NCBI RefSeq assembly: GCF_049472155.1
Contig: NZ_JBMOVW010000004.1
Location: 237,751-301,750 of the forward strand
Direction: 5' to 3'
DNA from: Arcobacter_B sp049472155
GTDB lineage: Bacteria; Campylobacterota; Campylobacteria; Campylobacterales; Arcobacteraceae
Length of the DNA stretch: 64,000 nucleotides
The notes beneath the pieces are model-generated. The model searched no databases, had not been told where the DNA came from, and was given only the letters and a program-made list of their open reading frames with translations. Shown here in pieces: positions 16,010-24,591 of the stretch. Positions within the stretch are counted from its first letter, which is position 1, and every line of letters starts with the position of its first letter. Position numbers and translations under genes: made by a program.

Positions 16010-17305
16010 ATGGAATGGTATATTGTTGGCATAGGACTATTAGGTCTTTTAATGCTATTTATTAGTATAGGAATCCCTATTCCATTTGCTTTAGTGGGGG
16101 CGTCATTGCCTTTTTTATGGACAATTCAAGACTTTAATACTTCTTTGATGTCTAATCAATTACAGTTATGGAGAACTTGGATAGATTACATATTATTATC
16201 TGTACCTATTTTCATTTTTTTAGGTGAGCTTATTGCAAAATCAAATCTAGGTGAAAAGCTATATGAAGCATTTTATAGAGGTATTCCAGTAAGAGGAACT
16301 GCTGCTTATGGTAGTATTGGAGCTTGTGCAGGTTTTGGAGCTGTTTGTGGATCTTCAATGGTTGGTTCTTTAACAATAGGTGGCGTTGCATTAAAACAAA
16401 TGTTAAGACTTGGTTACAATAAACAATTAAGTGCAGGTATTCTTGCAGCAGGTGGTACTTTAAGTGTACTTATTCCACCTTCTTTAATTTTATTATTTTA
16501 TGGAATTGTAACAGATACTTCTATTGGTAAGTTATTTATTGCGGGAATTATTCCAGGTATTATTTTAACGGGAATGTTTTTCTCAATAATATTAATATGG
16601 CAAAAATTTGATGATACTTCTATTCCAAGAAAAGATTCAATAGAAACTGTAGGTTTCAAATTTGTATTTTTTGCATTTTTACCTATTATTGTAGTTGGTT
16701 TAATTATTATCACATCAATATATTTTGGAATTGCAACTCCAACGGAAGCTGCAGCATTAGGTGTAATTGCAACTTCTATTTTTTCATATTTTTTAGGTGG
16801 AATAAATTTCAAGAAATTTCTTGAAGCTATTCTTTCTACAATGAAAACAATGGGTTATTTAGGTATTCTTTTAGCTGGTGCATCGCTTTTTGGTTTTGTA
16901 ATTGAGTATTATGGTATACCAGATGAAATTACAGATTTTATGACAACATTAAATCTATCAAAATATGAGATTTTATTTGCCGTTATTATTTTCTATATTA
17001 TTATTGGAATGTTTTTAGAACCTGTATCTATGACATTTATTACTTTACCAACTATTTTCCCTCTAATTAATTTAGTTGGATTTGATTTAATTTGGTTTGG
17101 TATTGTTTATACAATTACAATGGAAATAGCTGTTTTAACACCTCCTGTAGGTCTTAATTTATATGTAATACAAGGTATATCAAATAATGAAATTACAATA
17201 TTCGATGTAATAAAAGGTGTATTACCATTTTTAGTAGCTCTTGTACTAATGATCGTATTATTAATTTTTGAACCAACTATTGCTATGTATTTAACAGGGG
17301 ATTAA
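16010..17305 (+). CDS. dctM: TRAP transporter large membrane subunit (DctM type)
   Basis: 431 residues, very hydrophobic, about 12 membrane segments. It carries DctM motifs: GIPIPFALVG at the start, the GACAGFGAVCGSSMVGSLTIG region, ILAAGGTLSVLIPPS, and TPPVGLNLYV near the end. It is the sodium-coupled transport subunit working with dctP/dctQ. Tight spacing on both sides (2 bases) places it inside one operon with cuyA and the hydrolase. Confidence 0.95.
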   Translation: MEWYIVGIGLLGLLMLFISIGIPIPFALVGASLPFLWTIQDFNTSLMSNQLQLWRTWIDYILLSVPIFIFLGELIAKSNLGEKLYEAFYRGIPVRGTAAYGSIGACAGFGAVCGSSMVGSLTIGGVALKQMLRLGYNKQLSAGILAAGGTLSVLIPPSLILLFYGIVTDTSIGKLFIAGIIPGIILTGMFFSIILIWQKFDDTSIPRKDSIETVGFKFVFFAFLPIIVVGLIIITSIYFGIATPTEAAALGVIATSIFSYFLGGINFKKFLEAILSTMKTMGYLGILLAGASLFGFVIEYYGIPDEITDFMTTLNLSKYEILFAVIIFYIIIGMFLEPVSMTFITLPTIFPLINLVGFDLIWFGIVYTITMEIAVLTPPVGLNLYVIQGISNNEITIFDVIKGVLPFLVALVLMIVLLIFEPTIAMYLTGD

Positions 17306-17307
17306 TT

Positions 17308-18066
17308 ATGATTCTAAACTATAAAATATACGGAAATAAAAGTAATGAAAACTCAATTCTATTAATTCATGGATATTTAAGCTCTCATGAACATTTTAAA
17401 TTTCAAATTAATGAATTAGTTAGAAATAACTTTTGTGTATATTGTATAGATATGCCAGGCCATGGCTTAAATAAAGAGGTATTATTGCCAAATATGACAT
17501 CATTTGCAGAATCAATGATTGAAACAATAAACTTCTTAGAGCTTAAAAATTTTTCTTTACTTGGACACTCTATGGGTGGAATGTTAAGTATTGAAATTGC
17601 TGTTACTATTAGTGAGCAGATAAATAAACTTATATGTTATGGTACTGCAGCTAGTGGGAATTTAAAAAATAGATTTGAAACATTTGAACAAAGTAGAGAT
17701 AGAGTAAAAAAAGATTATACAACTTTTAAAAAAATGGCCCATGCAAAATGGTTTTATAAAGGTGAAAATGATAAATATTTTGATTTGTGTTATAACTCAG
17801 GAAAAGATATTTCTATAAGTTCAGCTATTAATTCATTAAATGTTATGGAGACATTTAATGCAAAAGATAGAATATCAAATATAAAAAATAAAACTCTTAT
17901 TATGTATGGAGATAGTGACAAAACCTATGGATTAGATGATATTTTATTTCTAAAATATCACATTGAAAAAAGTAGCTTATGTGTACTACCTAGATGTGGA
18001 CATAGTCCCCATCTAGAAAAAGTAGAACTTTTTAATCAAATTTTAATAGATTTTTTAAAGAATTAA
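17308..18066 (+). CDS. Alpha/beta hydrolase in the cuyA operon
   Basis: 252 residues, no signal peptide, so cytoplasmic. Oxyanion-hole HG at 21-22, nucleophile elbow GHSMGG with Ser88, acid Asp204 in YGDSDK, and His232 in CGHSPH make a complete catalytic triad. The gene is 2 bases after dctM, so it belongs to the operon. Its substrate is unknown: an esterase or amidase that frees the sulfonate from a conjugate is one possibility, but nothing in the sequence shows this. It is not a typical member of known cysteate loci that I recall. Confidence 0.85.
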   Translation: MILNYKIYGNKSNENSILLIHGYLSSHEHFKFQINELVRNNFCVYCIDMPGHGLNKEVLLPNMTSFAESMIETINFLELKNFSLLGHSMGGMLSIEIAVTISEQINKLICYGTAASGNLKNRFETFEQSRDRVKKDYTTFKKMAHAKWFYKGENDKYFDLCYNSGKDISISSAINSLNVMETFNAKDRISNIKNKTLIMYGDSDKTYGLDDILFLKYHIEKSSLCVLPRCGHSPHLEKVELFNQILIDFLKN

Positions 18067-18082
18067 TATAGAAGGAATAAAA

Positions 18083-18466
18083 ATGAAAAAAATCATATCA
18101 ACAAATAAAGCTCCAAGTGCTATTGGACCTTATAATCAAGCCACGGCATTTGAAAACTTAATATTTACATCAGGACAAATTCCCCTTGTAACTTCAACTA
18201 TGGAAATTGTAGAAGGAGGAATAGAAGAACAATCAAAATTAGTATTAGAACACTTAAAATCAGTTTTAGAAGAAGCTGGTTCATCATTAGATAATGTCTT
18301 AAAAACAACTTGTTATTTATCTGATATGGATAATTTTCTTAAATTCAATGAAGTTTATAATAATTTCTTTGGTGGAGAAAATGCTCCTGCTAGAGCAACT
18401 GTAGCAGTTAAAACTTTACCTAAAAATGTCCTTGTTGAAGTAGATGCTATATCTTTCAAAAACTAA
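18083..18466 (+). CDS. ridA: RidA, 2-aminoacrylate (enamine/imine) deaminase
   Basis: 127 residues, full length for the YjgF/YER057c/UK114 family: start STNKAPSAIGPYNQA, middle TSGQIPL, and ARATVAVKTLPKNVLVEVDA with the catalytic Arg104 and Glu119. RidA hydrolyses the reactive enamine/imine intermediates released by PLP beta-elimination enzymes, here presumably 2-aminoacrylate made by the upstream PLP enzyme, to pyruvate and ammonium. It has its own AGAAGGAATAAAA ribosome-binding region, 16 bases after the hydrolase. A terminator hairpin follows. Confidence 0.93.
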   Translation: MKKIISTNKAPSAIGPYNQATAFENLIFTSGQIPLVTSTMEIVEGGIEEQSKLVLEHLKSVLEEAGSSLDNVLKTTCYLSDMDNFLKFNEVYNNFFGGENAPARATVAVKTLPKNVLVEVDAISFKN

Positions 18467-18468
18467 CA

Positions 18469-18494
18469 ATAGATAGATTATTTAATCTATCTAT
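18469..18494 (+). terminator. Hairpin ending the cuyA-ridA operon
   Basis: Perfect 12-base arms (18469-18480 and 18483-18494, ATAGATAGATTA) starting 2 bases after the ridA stop, followed by TTCTTAATT. The weak T-tract and A/T stem suggest a moderate terminator or a 3'-end stabiliser. It separates the operon from the exporter gene. Confidence 0.6.
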
Positions 18495-18666
18495 TTCTTA
18501 ATTAAAAACTCTTTATTTATTTTAATATTATCAAGTCTAACAATAAAATTAACAATTATTCAATAATATATTTTCTTTACTTATAAATATTTTTTATTAT
18601 AATAATTAGTTTAATATATTTTACTTATTAAAAAATTAATTATACAATTACTAAAAAAGGATTTTA

Positions 18667-19698
18667 ATGCTTAATTTAAATAAAAATTTAGGCTTAATTT
18701 ATGGATTAGTATTTGTAGGTTTATTTGCATTTATTTCAGTTCTTATTTCAAAACTTGAAATATTTCAAAACTATCATATAAGTCCTCTAATTATAGGTAT
18801 TATATTAGGAATTTTATTTTCACATACTTTTAGAAGTAAATTACCAGATAGTTGGAAAGCAGGAATTATATTCTCTACTAAAACTTTATTAAGAACAGCT
18901 ATTGTTTTTTATGGATTTAGATTAACATTTCAAGATATAACTGATATTGGTGTTGCTGGAGTTGTAAGTAGTTTTTTAATAGTAACTTTAACTTTTATAA
19001 TTGGCATGTTTGTAGGGATTAAAGTACTAAAATTAGACAAAGAGACTACAATACTTACATCTGCTGGAAGTTCTATTTGTGGTGCAGCAGCAGTATTAGC
19101 AACTGAATCAGTTATAAAAGCACCTGCACATAAAAGTGCCATAGCAGTTGGTACTGTTGTTTTATTTGGAACTATTAGTATGTTCTTATATCCTTACTTA
19201 TATAGTATAGGATTTTACTCTTTTACAGAACAAGAATTTGGATTATATTTAGGAGCAACATTACATGAAGTAGCACATGTTGTTGCTGCAGGAAATAGTA
19301 TTAGTGAAGAAGTAGCAAACTTCTCAGTAATAGAGAAAATGTTAAGGGTAATGTTTCTAGCTCCATTTTTAATAGTAATCTCTTATTATATAACACAAGT
19401 TGCTAAATCTAAAAAAGAAGAGTCTTCAAAATCAAAAATTGTTATACCATGGTTTGCTTTTTTATTCATTGCAGTTGCTATTTTTAACTCTTTTGATTTA
19501 TTAAATCATCAAACTGTAAATGTAATAAATGAAGTTGATACTTTCTTTCTAACTATGGCAATGGCAGCACTTGGAATGGAAACACACTATAATAAATTTA
19601 AAGATGTAGGAATGAAACCTATTTACCTTGCTACAATCTTATTTTTCTGGTTAATGATAGGTGGAATTGCAATAACACTTTTCTCTTTAAAAATATGA
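18667..19698 (+). CDS. YeiH/PSE-family putative sulfate/sulfite exporter
   Basis: 343 residues with about ten membrane segments. Family motifs are present: SPLIIGIILGILF near the start, SAGSSICGAAAVLATESV in the middle, GATLHEVAHVVAAG, and the C-terminal AMAALGMET segment. This family (UPF0324; Putative Sulfate Exporter) includes SuyZ of sulfolactate-degrading Paracoccus. Here it would remove sulfite or sulfate formed in the cytoplasm by the sulfo-lyase. It lies 200 bases after ridA behind a hairpin, so it has its own promoter. Most bacteria carry YeiH without sulfonate genes, so the transport role is inferred from the neighbourhood. Confidence 0.85.
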   Translation: MLNLNKNLGLIYGLVFVGLFAFISVLISKLEIFQNYHISPLIIGIILGILFSHTFRSKLPDSWKAGIIFSTKTLLRTAIVFYGFRLTFQDITDIGVAGVVSSFLIVTLTFIIGMFVGIKVLKLDKETTILTSAGSSICGAAAVLATESVIKAPAHKSAIAVGTVVLFGTISMFLYPYLYSIGFYSFTEQEFGLYLGATLHEVAHVVAAGNSISEEVANFSVIEKMLRVMFLAPFLIVISYYITQVAKSKKEESSKSKIVIPWFAFLFIAVAIFNSFDLLNHQTVNVINEVDTFFLTMAMAALGMETHYNKFKDVGMKPIYLATILFFWLMIGGIAITLFSLKI

Positions 19699-19712
19699 TT
19701 TTTTATAAAAAT

Positions 19713-19756
19713 GATTTAAGCAAATAAGTATTTATTTACTATCATTTGCTTAAATC
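19713..19756. terminator. Bidirectional hairpin between exporter and YaiI gene
   Basis: Arms GATTTAAGCAAAT (19713-19725) and its exact complement (19744-19756) enclose 18 bases. It lies between convergent genes and has A/T-rich flanks on both sides. Confidence 0.6.
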
Positions 19757-19792
19757 TATTAAATAAAAGAGATTAGTCTTATTTTTTAATAA

Positions 19793-20236
19793 TTATAGTT
19801 TTTGTAAAACCATATTTAATGAATTAGCAAAACGTTGAGAATCTTTTTGATTAAATGGTTTAGGGCCTTTTGTAATCTCTCCACTATCTCTTATTTCTTC
19901 CATTAAATTTCTTATAGCTAGATAGTGTTTGATATTATCTTCTGTAAATATCTCTCCTCTATGATCAATAGCCATTGCATTTTTTTCAATAACTCTATTT
20001 GCAAGAGGAATATCAGCTGTAATAACTAAATCATTTTCGTTCAATAACTCAACTATTTTATTATCTGCTTCATCTGCACCTTCATTTACAATTAAATATT
20101 TTATAAATGAAGATTTACCTATATTTATTTTTTTATTAGCAATAACATAAGTATTTAGCTTCTTTTTTTCAATTGCTCTTAATATAATAGGTTTTAAAAG
20201 ATTGGGAAAAGCATCTCCATCAATAAATAAAGTCAT
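19793..20236 (-). CDS. yaiI: YaiI/YqxD family (DUF188) protein
   Basis: 147 residues, normal family length. Acidic residues at the strand ends (IDGDAFP with Asp6 and Asp8, EGADEADNKI, VITADIPLANRV) fit a PIN/NYN-like nuclease fold, and the RNLMEEIRDSG and FNQKDSQRFANSL segments are family signatures. Cellular role not established. Its start overlaps the ywbE stop (TAATG), so the two are translated together. Confidence 0.88.
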   Translation of the reverse strand: MTLFIDGDAFPNLLKPIILRAIEKKKLNTYVIANKKINIGKSSFIKYLIVNEGADEADNKIVELLNENDLVITADIPLANRVIEKNAMAIDHRGEIFTEDNIKHYLAIRNLMEEIRDSGEITKGPKPFNQKDSQRFANSLNMVLQKL

Positions 20237-20430
20237 TATAAAATCTCTTGCACTCTTCCTACTTGTCCATCTTGCAATCTAACTTTTATTCCATGAGGAT
20301 GGGAAGGAGAATTAGTCAAAATATTTTTTACAATTCCTTGTGTTAATTTTCCACTTCTTTGATCTTGTTTTAAAACAATATTAACTTTTTGTCCCTGCTT
20401 AATAGAAAATCTTTTTTTAGGATCATTCAT
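20236..20430 (-). CDS. ywbE: YwbE-family small protein
   Basis: 64 residues matching the YwbE/DUF2196 family (IKQGQKVNIVLKQDQRSGKLTQGIVK..., HPHGIKVRL), a single small beta-barrel-like domain. Function unknown. It lies in a three-gene minus-strand unit between a 161-residue protein and YaiI. Confidence 0.85.
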   Translation of the reverse strand: MNDPKKRFSIKQGQKVNIVLKQDQRSGKLTQGIVKNILTNSPSHPHGIKVRLQDGQVGRVQEIL

Positions 20431-20433
20431 AAT

Positions 20434-20919
20434 CTAAGCCTTAAAACTTAATGCTTGTTTAGCAAAATCTTTTCCATAAAAAAATATGATTTTGTACGAT
20501 AAAGATACTTTTGCATTTTGTCCATCAGTTATATCAATAATATTAAAGTTAAAACCTTCATCAGCGTTATTTTTACTTCTAACTTTTATTTCTACTGGTT
20601 TTAAAGTTCTCATCATATTTTCAATATTTTTTTTCTCTTTTGGTTTTACAGTTGATAAATACTTTTCATCTTTTTCCATACTTTTTAAATAGTTATGTAG
20701 TAAAAGTTTTGTATCTTTATAAATTCCTTTACTCCAAGAAACCTTTCCTTTTGAGAAATGAAAAATATTACTTTTATTTAAAAGAGGAAATATTGTTTCT
20801 TTTTTTATATCATCTATAAGCTGTAAGAAGAAGTTTACTCCACCAATTGAGTCTGCATATTTTGTTAGAAGCTCGTTGATTTCTTTTTTTTCTTCTATAC
20901 TTAAATCTTTGAAATTCAT
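20434..20919 (-). CDS. Conserved hypothetical protein, 161 residues
   Basis: I do not recognise this protein. It is soluble, with no signal peptide or membrane segment; the N-terminal half is helical (EEKKEINELLTKYADSIG) and the C-terminal half beta-like (VEIKVRSKNN, KVSLSYKIIFFYGKDFAK). It sits 3 bases before ywbE, so it is co-transcribed. Base use matches the surroundings, so it looks like a resident gene. Confidence 0.7.
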   Translation of the reverse strand: MNFKDLSIEEKKEINELLTKYADSIGGVNFFLQLIDDIKKETIFPLLNKSNIFHFSKGKVSWSKGIYKDTKLLLHNYLKSMEKDEKYLSTVKPKEKKNIENMMRTLKPVEIKVRSKNNADEGFNFNIIDITDGQNAKVSLSYKIIFFYGKDFAKQALSFKA

Positions 20920-21047
20920 TTATTACCTTATTTTTTTCGTAAGTATATCTAAATCTTAAAACTTTTCTACATCAATTGCTTTTTTTTAATTTTGTCTTAC
21001 TTTTATGTGTTACAATTTTAATATAAATATTTTCCAAAGATTCTATT

Positions 21048-22412
21048 ATGAAAAAACATTTTTTAGAACAATCTCTTATATTTTTTAGTGTAACTAAATG
21101 GGTACTTTTATCTTCAGTAATTGGAGTAATTATTGGTGCAATTATTACTTTCTTTTTAAATATAATACATAGTGCAAACACACAAGGTGAACTTTTACCT
21201 TTTCCAACATATTACCTCCTTCCTTTTGGATTAATGTTAACAATCTTCATAGTAAAAAAATTTGCACCAGATGCAAAAGGTCATGGAACAGAAAAAGTTA
21301 TTGAAGCGGTTCATAAAAAAGATGGTTTAATGGATGTAAAAGTTATGCCTATAAAACTTTTTGCCACTGTAATTACTATATTTACAGGAGGTTCAGTAGG
21401 AAAAGAAGGTCCTGGAGCACAAATAGGTGCTGGTGCAGCTTCTTTTATATCTCAACTTGTAAAATTTTCAGCAAGAGATAGAAAAAAACTTGTTATTTGT
21501 GGTATTAGTGCAGGTTTTGCATCTGTTTTTGGTACACCAATTTCAGGTGCTATCTTTGGAGTTGAAGTTTTAATTATTGGTATTATAATGTATGATGTTT
21601 TATTACCATCATTTATTGCTGGGTTTGCAGCTTATACAACAGCTAAGCTTTTAGGAATAAACTATACTTATTATCACATGGAATTTTCAAATACAATTCC
21701 TTTTGATATTATTCTTATACTTCAAGTTATTATTGCTGGTTTATTCTTTGGACTTATTTCGTATTTTATGATTATGACTTTAAAAAATACAGAGATACAA
21801 ATAAAAAAAATTAAATTGAATATTTATTTAAAAGCTTTTATATCTGGTTCTTTTTTAGTAGTTTTATCTTTTTTTATTGGAGATAAATATTTTGGCTTAG
21901 GGTTAGATACTATTTCAAGTCTATTTTATAGTGATCCTAATATATCAAATGATATACCATGGTACTCTTTTATCGCAAAAACAATCTATACCTCTATCAC
22001 TTTAGGTGCAGGGGGAAGTGGTGGTGTTATAACACCTATTTTTTATGTGGGAGCTACAAGTGGACAATTTTTTGGAACCTTAATAGGAGATAATATTGCA
22101 CTATTTGCAGCACTTGGACTTACTAGTGTACTAGCAGGAACAACTAATGCTCCAATAGCAGCAACTATAATGGCTGTTGAACTTTTTGGAATCGAAATAG
22201 CCCATTATGCTGCAATTAGCGCAATTATTACCTTTTTAATTACAGGACATAGAAGTGTCTTCCAATCTCAAATTTTAAATATGAAAAAATCTGATATGCT
22301 TAATATTGAATATGGAGATAATGTAGATAAAAGTAGTATTGACTTATCGGATAAAAATAAAGAAAAAGTAAAAAATTTCTTTGAAAAAGTAAAATTTAAA
22401 CAAAAGAAATAA
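21048..22412 (+). CDS. ClC-family chloride channel/antiporter
   Basis: 454 residues with about ten or more membrane segments. The ClC motif GKEGP lies at 118-122 with the gating glutamate Glu120, and the later GAGGSGGVITP segment corresponds to the third anion-site motif. At the first anion-site motif, where GSGIP is usual, this protein has GHGTE (78-82). No CBS domains follow the transport core. It moves chloride or a similar anion across the inner membrane, probably with proton coupling. It ends face to face with the diguanylate cyclase gene. Confidence 0.88.
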   Translation: MKKHFLEQSLIFFSVTKWVLLSSVIGVIIGAIITFFLNIIHSANTQGELLPFPTYYLLPFGLMLTIFIVKKFAPDAKGHGTEKVIEAVHKKDGLMDVKVMPIKLFATVITIFTGGSVGKEGPGAQIGAGAASFISQLVKFSARDRKKLVICGISAGFASVFGTPISGAIFGVEVLIIGIIMYDVLLPSFIAGFAAYTTAKLLGINYTYYHMEFSNTIPFDIILILQVIIAGLFFGLISYFMIMTLKNTEIQIKKIKLNIYLKAFISGSFLVVLSFFIGDKYFGLGLDTISSLFYSDPNISNDIPWYSFIAKTIYTSITLGAGGSGGVITPIFYVGATSGQFFGTLIGDNIALFAALGLTSVLAGTTNAPIAATIMAVELFGIEIAHYAAISAIITFLITGHRSVFQSQILNMKKSDMLNIEYGDNVDKSSIDLSDKNKEKVKNFFEKVKFKQKK

Positions 22413-22437
22413 GCTTACTTAATACATAGCTTATTTC
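22406..22437. terminator. Hairpin shared by two converging gene ends
   Basis: Arms GAAATAAGCT (22406-22415) and AGCTTATTTC (22428-22437) include the stop codons of both the ClC gene (plus) and the diguanylate cyclase gene (minus). It may act as a compact bidirectional terminator. Confidence 0.55.
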
Positions 22438-23704
22438 TACCTGATTGTTTTGCTTCATATAAAGCATCATCTGCTCTTGAAAAAATATTTTCATAACTTA
22501 AATCCATTTCATAAAGAGAAGACAATCCTACACTAAAAGTAATTTTAATATCATCAGAACATAACTTTTTAAAAGGATTTTCGTGATGAAACTGCATTAA
22601 TCTATGAGCAAATTCACTTGCTTGAACTACATTAGTACAAGGTAATATAAAAGCAAATTCTTCACCACCTACTCTACAGAACACATCTTCTTCTCTTTTC
22701 ATTTTTTGACAAATTTTTGTAATTTCAATAAGTACTTTATCTCCTACTAAATGACCATAAGTATCATTTACATTTTTAAACCAATCTATATCTAAAAGTA
22801 CAATAGATATATCTAAACTATATCTTTTTGATCTCTTAAACTCTTTTTTTGCTTGTTCAACAAAATATCTTCTATTATTAGCTTTTGTCAATTCATCTGT
22901 GATGGACTGAATTCTTAACTTTTCTTTTAGTTTTTGTAACTGGGTTATATCAGTTGATAAACCAATTAGGGACATATAGTCATCACCTTGCATTTTAAAG
23001 GGTATTTTTTTACTCCAATAATGCCTTTCTTCCCCTTCCTCATCAAAATAAATTTCTTCTTGACTTTTTTGTTTATTTGACTTAAATACTTCTTTATCCA
23101 TCTTCCAAAAGGCATCAGCTATTTTTTTATCAATAATTTCAATATCTCTTTTTCCTACAACATCTTCTGCTTTACAATTAAAAAGTCTTGCTACTTTTGA
23201 ATTAACATATCTAAACTTTCTATTTTCATCTTTCATATAGATATAAGCATCAACATTATCTAAAATAGTATTTAGTAACTTTGTTTGTTCAGATAGTTCT
23301 TCTTCTAACTTTTTTCTTTCAGTTATATCTGTAGAAATTCCACACATACCTATAATTTCTTTATTTTTATTATAAAGTGGCTTTTTAACAGTCCAATAGG
23401 TTTTTTCTTCTTTAGTTTCAAAAATATAATTTGTTTCTTCTTTTTCTATAACTATCCCATTTTTTAAAACTTCTAAATCATTCTTTCTTAATTCATCTGA
23501 CATTTTTAAATCAAAAAATGCTCTATCATCCTTTCCTATAACCTCAGCTAAAGAACAATTAAATAAAGATAAAACTAAATTATTTGCATAAGTATATTTG
23601 CCTTCTTTATCTTTTGTATATACATAAGCACCTGTTTCATTAATAAGTGTTTTCAATGATGCTAGTTCAATTTCTAAGTTGTTAATTTCTTTTTTACTTT
23701 TCAT
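22415..23704 (-). CDS. PAS-PAS-GGDEF diguanylate cyclase
   Basis: 429 residues, no membrane segment. Two PAS domains (about 15-130 and 143-258) each end in the PAC-like GISTDITERKKLEEEL or GLSTDITQLQKLKEKL. A GGDEF domain (about 262-429) has the active-site motif GGEEF at 346-350 and an inhibitory RxxD site at 337-340 (REED). It should make c-di-GMP in response to a signal bound by the PAS domains, and be product-inhibited. The N-terminal coiled-coil probably mediates dimerisation. Ligand unknown; a haem or flavin is not evident. Confidence 0.92.
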   Translation of the reverse strand: MKSKKEINNLEIELASLKTLINETGAYVYTKDKEGKYTYANNLVLSLFNCSLAEVIGKDDRAFFDLKMSDELRKNDLEVLKNGIVIEKEETNYIFETKEEKTYWTVKKPLYNKNKEIIGMCGISTDITERKKLEEELSEQTKLLNTILDNVDAYIYMKDENRKFRYVNSKVARLFNCKAEDVVGKRDIEIIDKKIADAFWKMDKEVFKSNKQKSQEEIYFDEEGEERHYWSKKIPFKMQGDDYMSLIGLSTDITQLQKLKEKLRIQSITDELTKANNRRYFVEQAKKEFKRSKRYSLDISIVLLDIDWFKNVNDTYGHLVGDKVLIEITKICQKMKREEDVFCRVGGEEFAFILPCTNVVQASEFAHRLMQFHHENPFKKLCSDDIKITFSVGLSSLYEMDLSYENIFSRADDALYEAKQSGRNKLCIK

Positions 23705-23737
23705 AGAAACTCCTTAATTAAATAAATTATATAATAA

Positions 23738-24553
23738 TTATCTATAAGATGATTTTGAACTTTTGATTTTTACATTATAAAAACCGTTATTTGATAAAAA
23801 TATTTTGATCTCTTTATCAATAAATTTGTTTTTTGGTCCTTTTACAATTTCAACAATTGCTGGAATATCTTCAAACTTTTTACTAAATTCAAATTCAAAA
23901 TAAGGAATTAAGTTTCCACATACTGCTCTAAACTTCATATCTGACAGATTTTTCTTAAAAACAAAACTTTCACTTTTTTTATCATCTATTATAACTGGAT
24001 TATGAATCAGTCTTACTTCTTTTTCTTCTTCAAAAAGTTCATTTTTACATTTAGCTGCTAAATTATTAATATTATTAATTACTTCATTTACAATATCTTT
24101 AAAAGTATTTGAATTAAAATCTATTTCATTAGAAATAGTTTCAAGAGGAAGAAAAATCTTATCTATTTGTTTTTCTTGTTTTTTTTCATCATATAAAACA
24201 TCAGTTGTATGAACTAATTTATTAGTTTTAAAATAATCAGAATTAAAACCAATTGCTACTCCATAACCATCATTTGCATAAGCTCTCCACTGACTTAATA
24301 AATCACTTCCTTGAGAAAATGATGCTATATATACACTAGGTAGTTGTTTATTAAAGATATCTTCAAAAGCTTTATATTTTGAAAAATTATCTTTATTTCT
24401 AATTTTTTCTAATTTTTTACTTACTTTGTCATTTATCCAATGTATTTCTTTGTAGTCATTAAGATTATAAACAGAACTTAACCATAGTTTTTTATTTTGA
24501 ATAATTGCTCTGAAAGCTTCAACATGGCAATAATGATATATAATTTTTCCCAT
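23738..24553 (-). CDS. DUF2971 family protein
   Basis: 271 residues from the chosen start. It begins IIYHYCHVEAF and has LSSVYNLNDYKEIHW, LSQWRAYANDGYGVAIGF and EEEKEVRLIHNP, the DUF2971 pattern. The family is widespread and patchy; its biochemical role is unknown, and members occur among accessory and defence-associated genes. I chose the ATG at 24551-24553 because AGGAG stands 7 bases before it; the frame continues 10 codons upstream. Nothing in the neighbours (diguanylate cyclase, nickel transporter) explains it. Confidence 0.8.
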   Translation of the reverse strand: MGKIIYHYCHVEAFRAIIQNKKLWLSSVYNLNDYKEIHWINDKVSKKLEKIRNKDNFSKYKAFEDIFNKQLPSVYIASFSQGSDLLSQWRAYANDGYGVAIGFNSDYFKTNKLVHTTDVLYDEKKQEKQIDKIFLPLETISNEIDFNSNTFKDIVNEVINNINNLAAKCKNELFEEEKEVRLIHNPVIIDDKKSESFVFKKNLSDMKFRAVCGNLIPYFEFEFSKKFEDIPAIVEIVKGPKNKFIDKEIKIFLSNNGFYNVKIKSSKSSYR

Positions 24554-24591
24554 AAGATACTCCTGTGAACTATCATATATCAATATCTTAA

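Noticed and set aside
21048..22412. Fluoride-specific ClC transporter
   Set aside because: It keeps GKEGP with the gating Glu as in chloride-type ClCs, and lies in no fluoride-riboswitch context.
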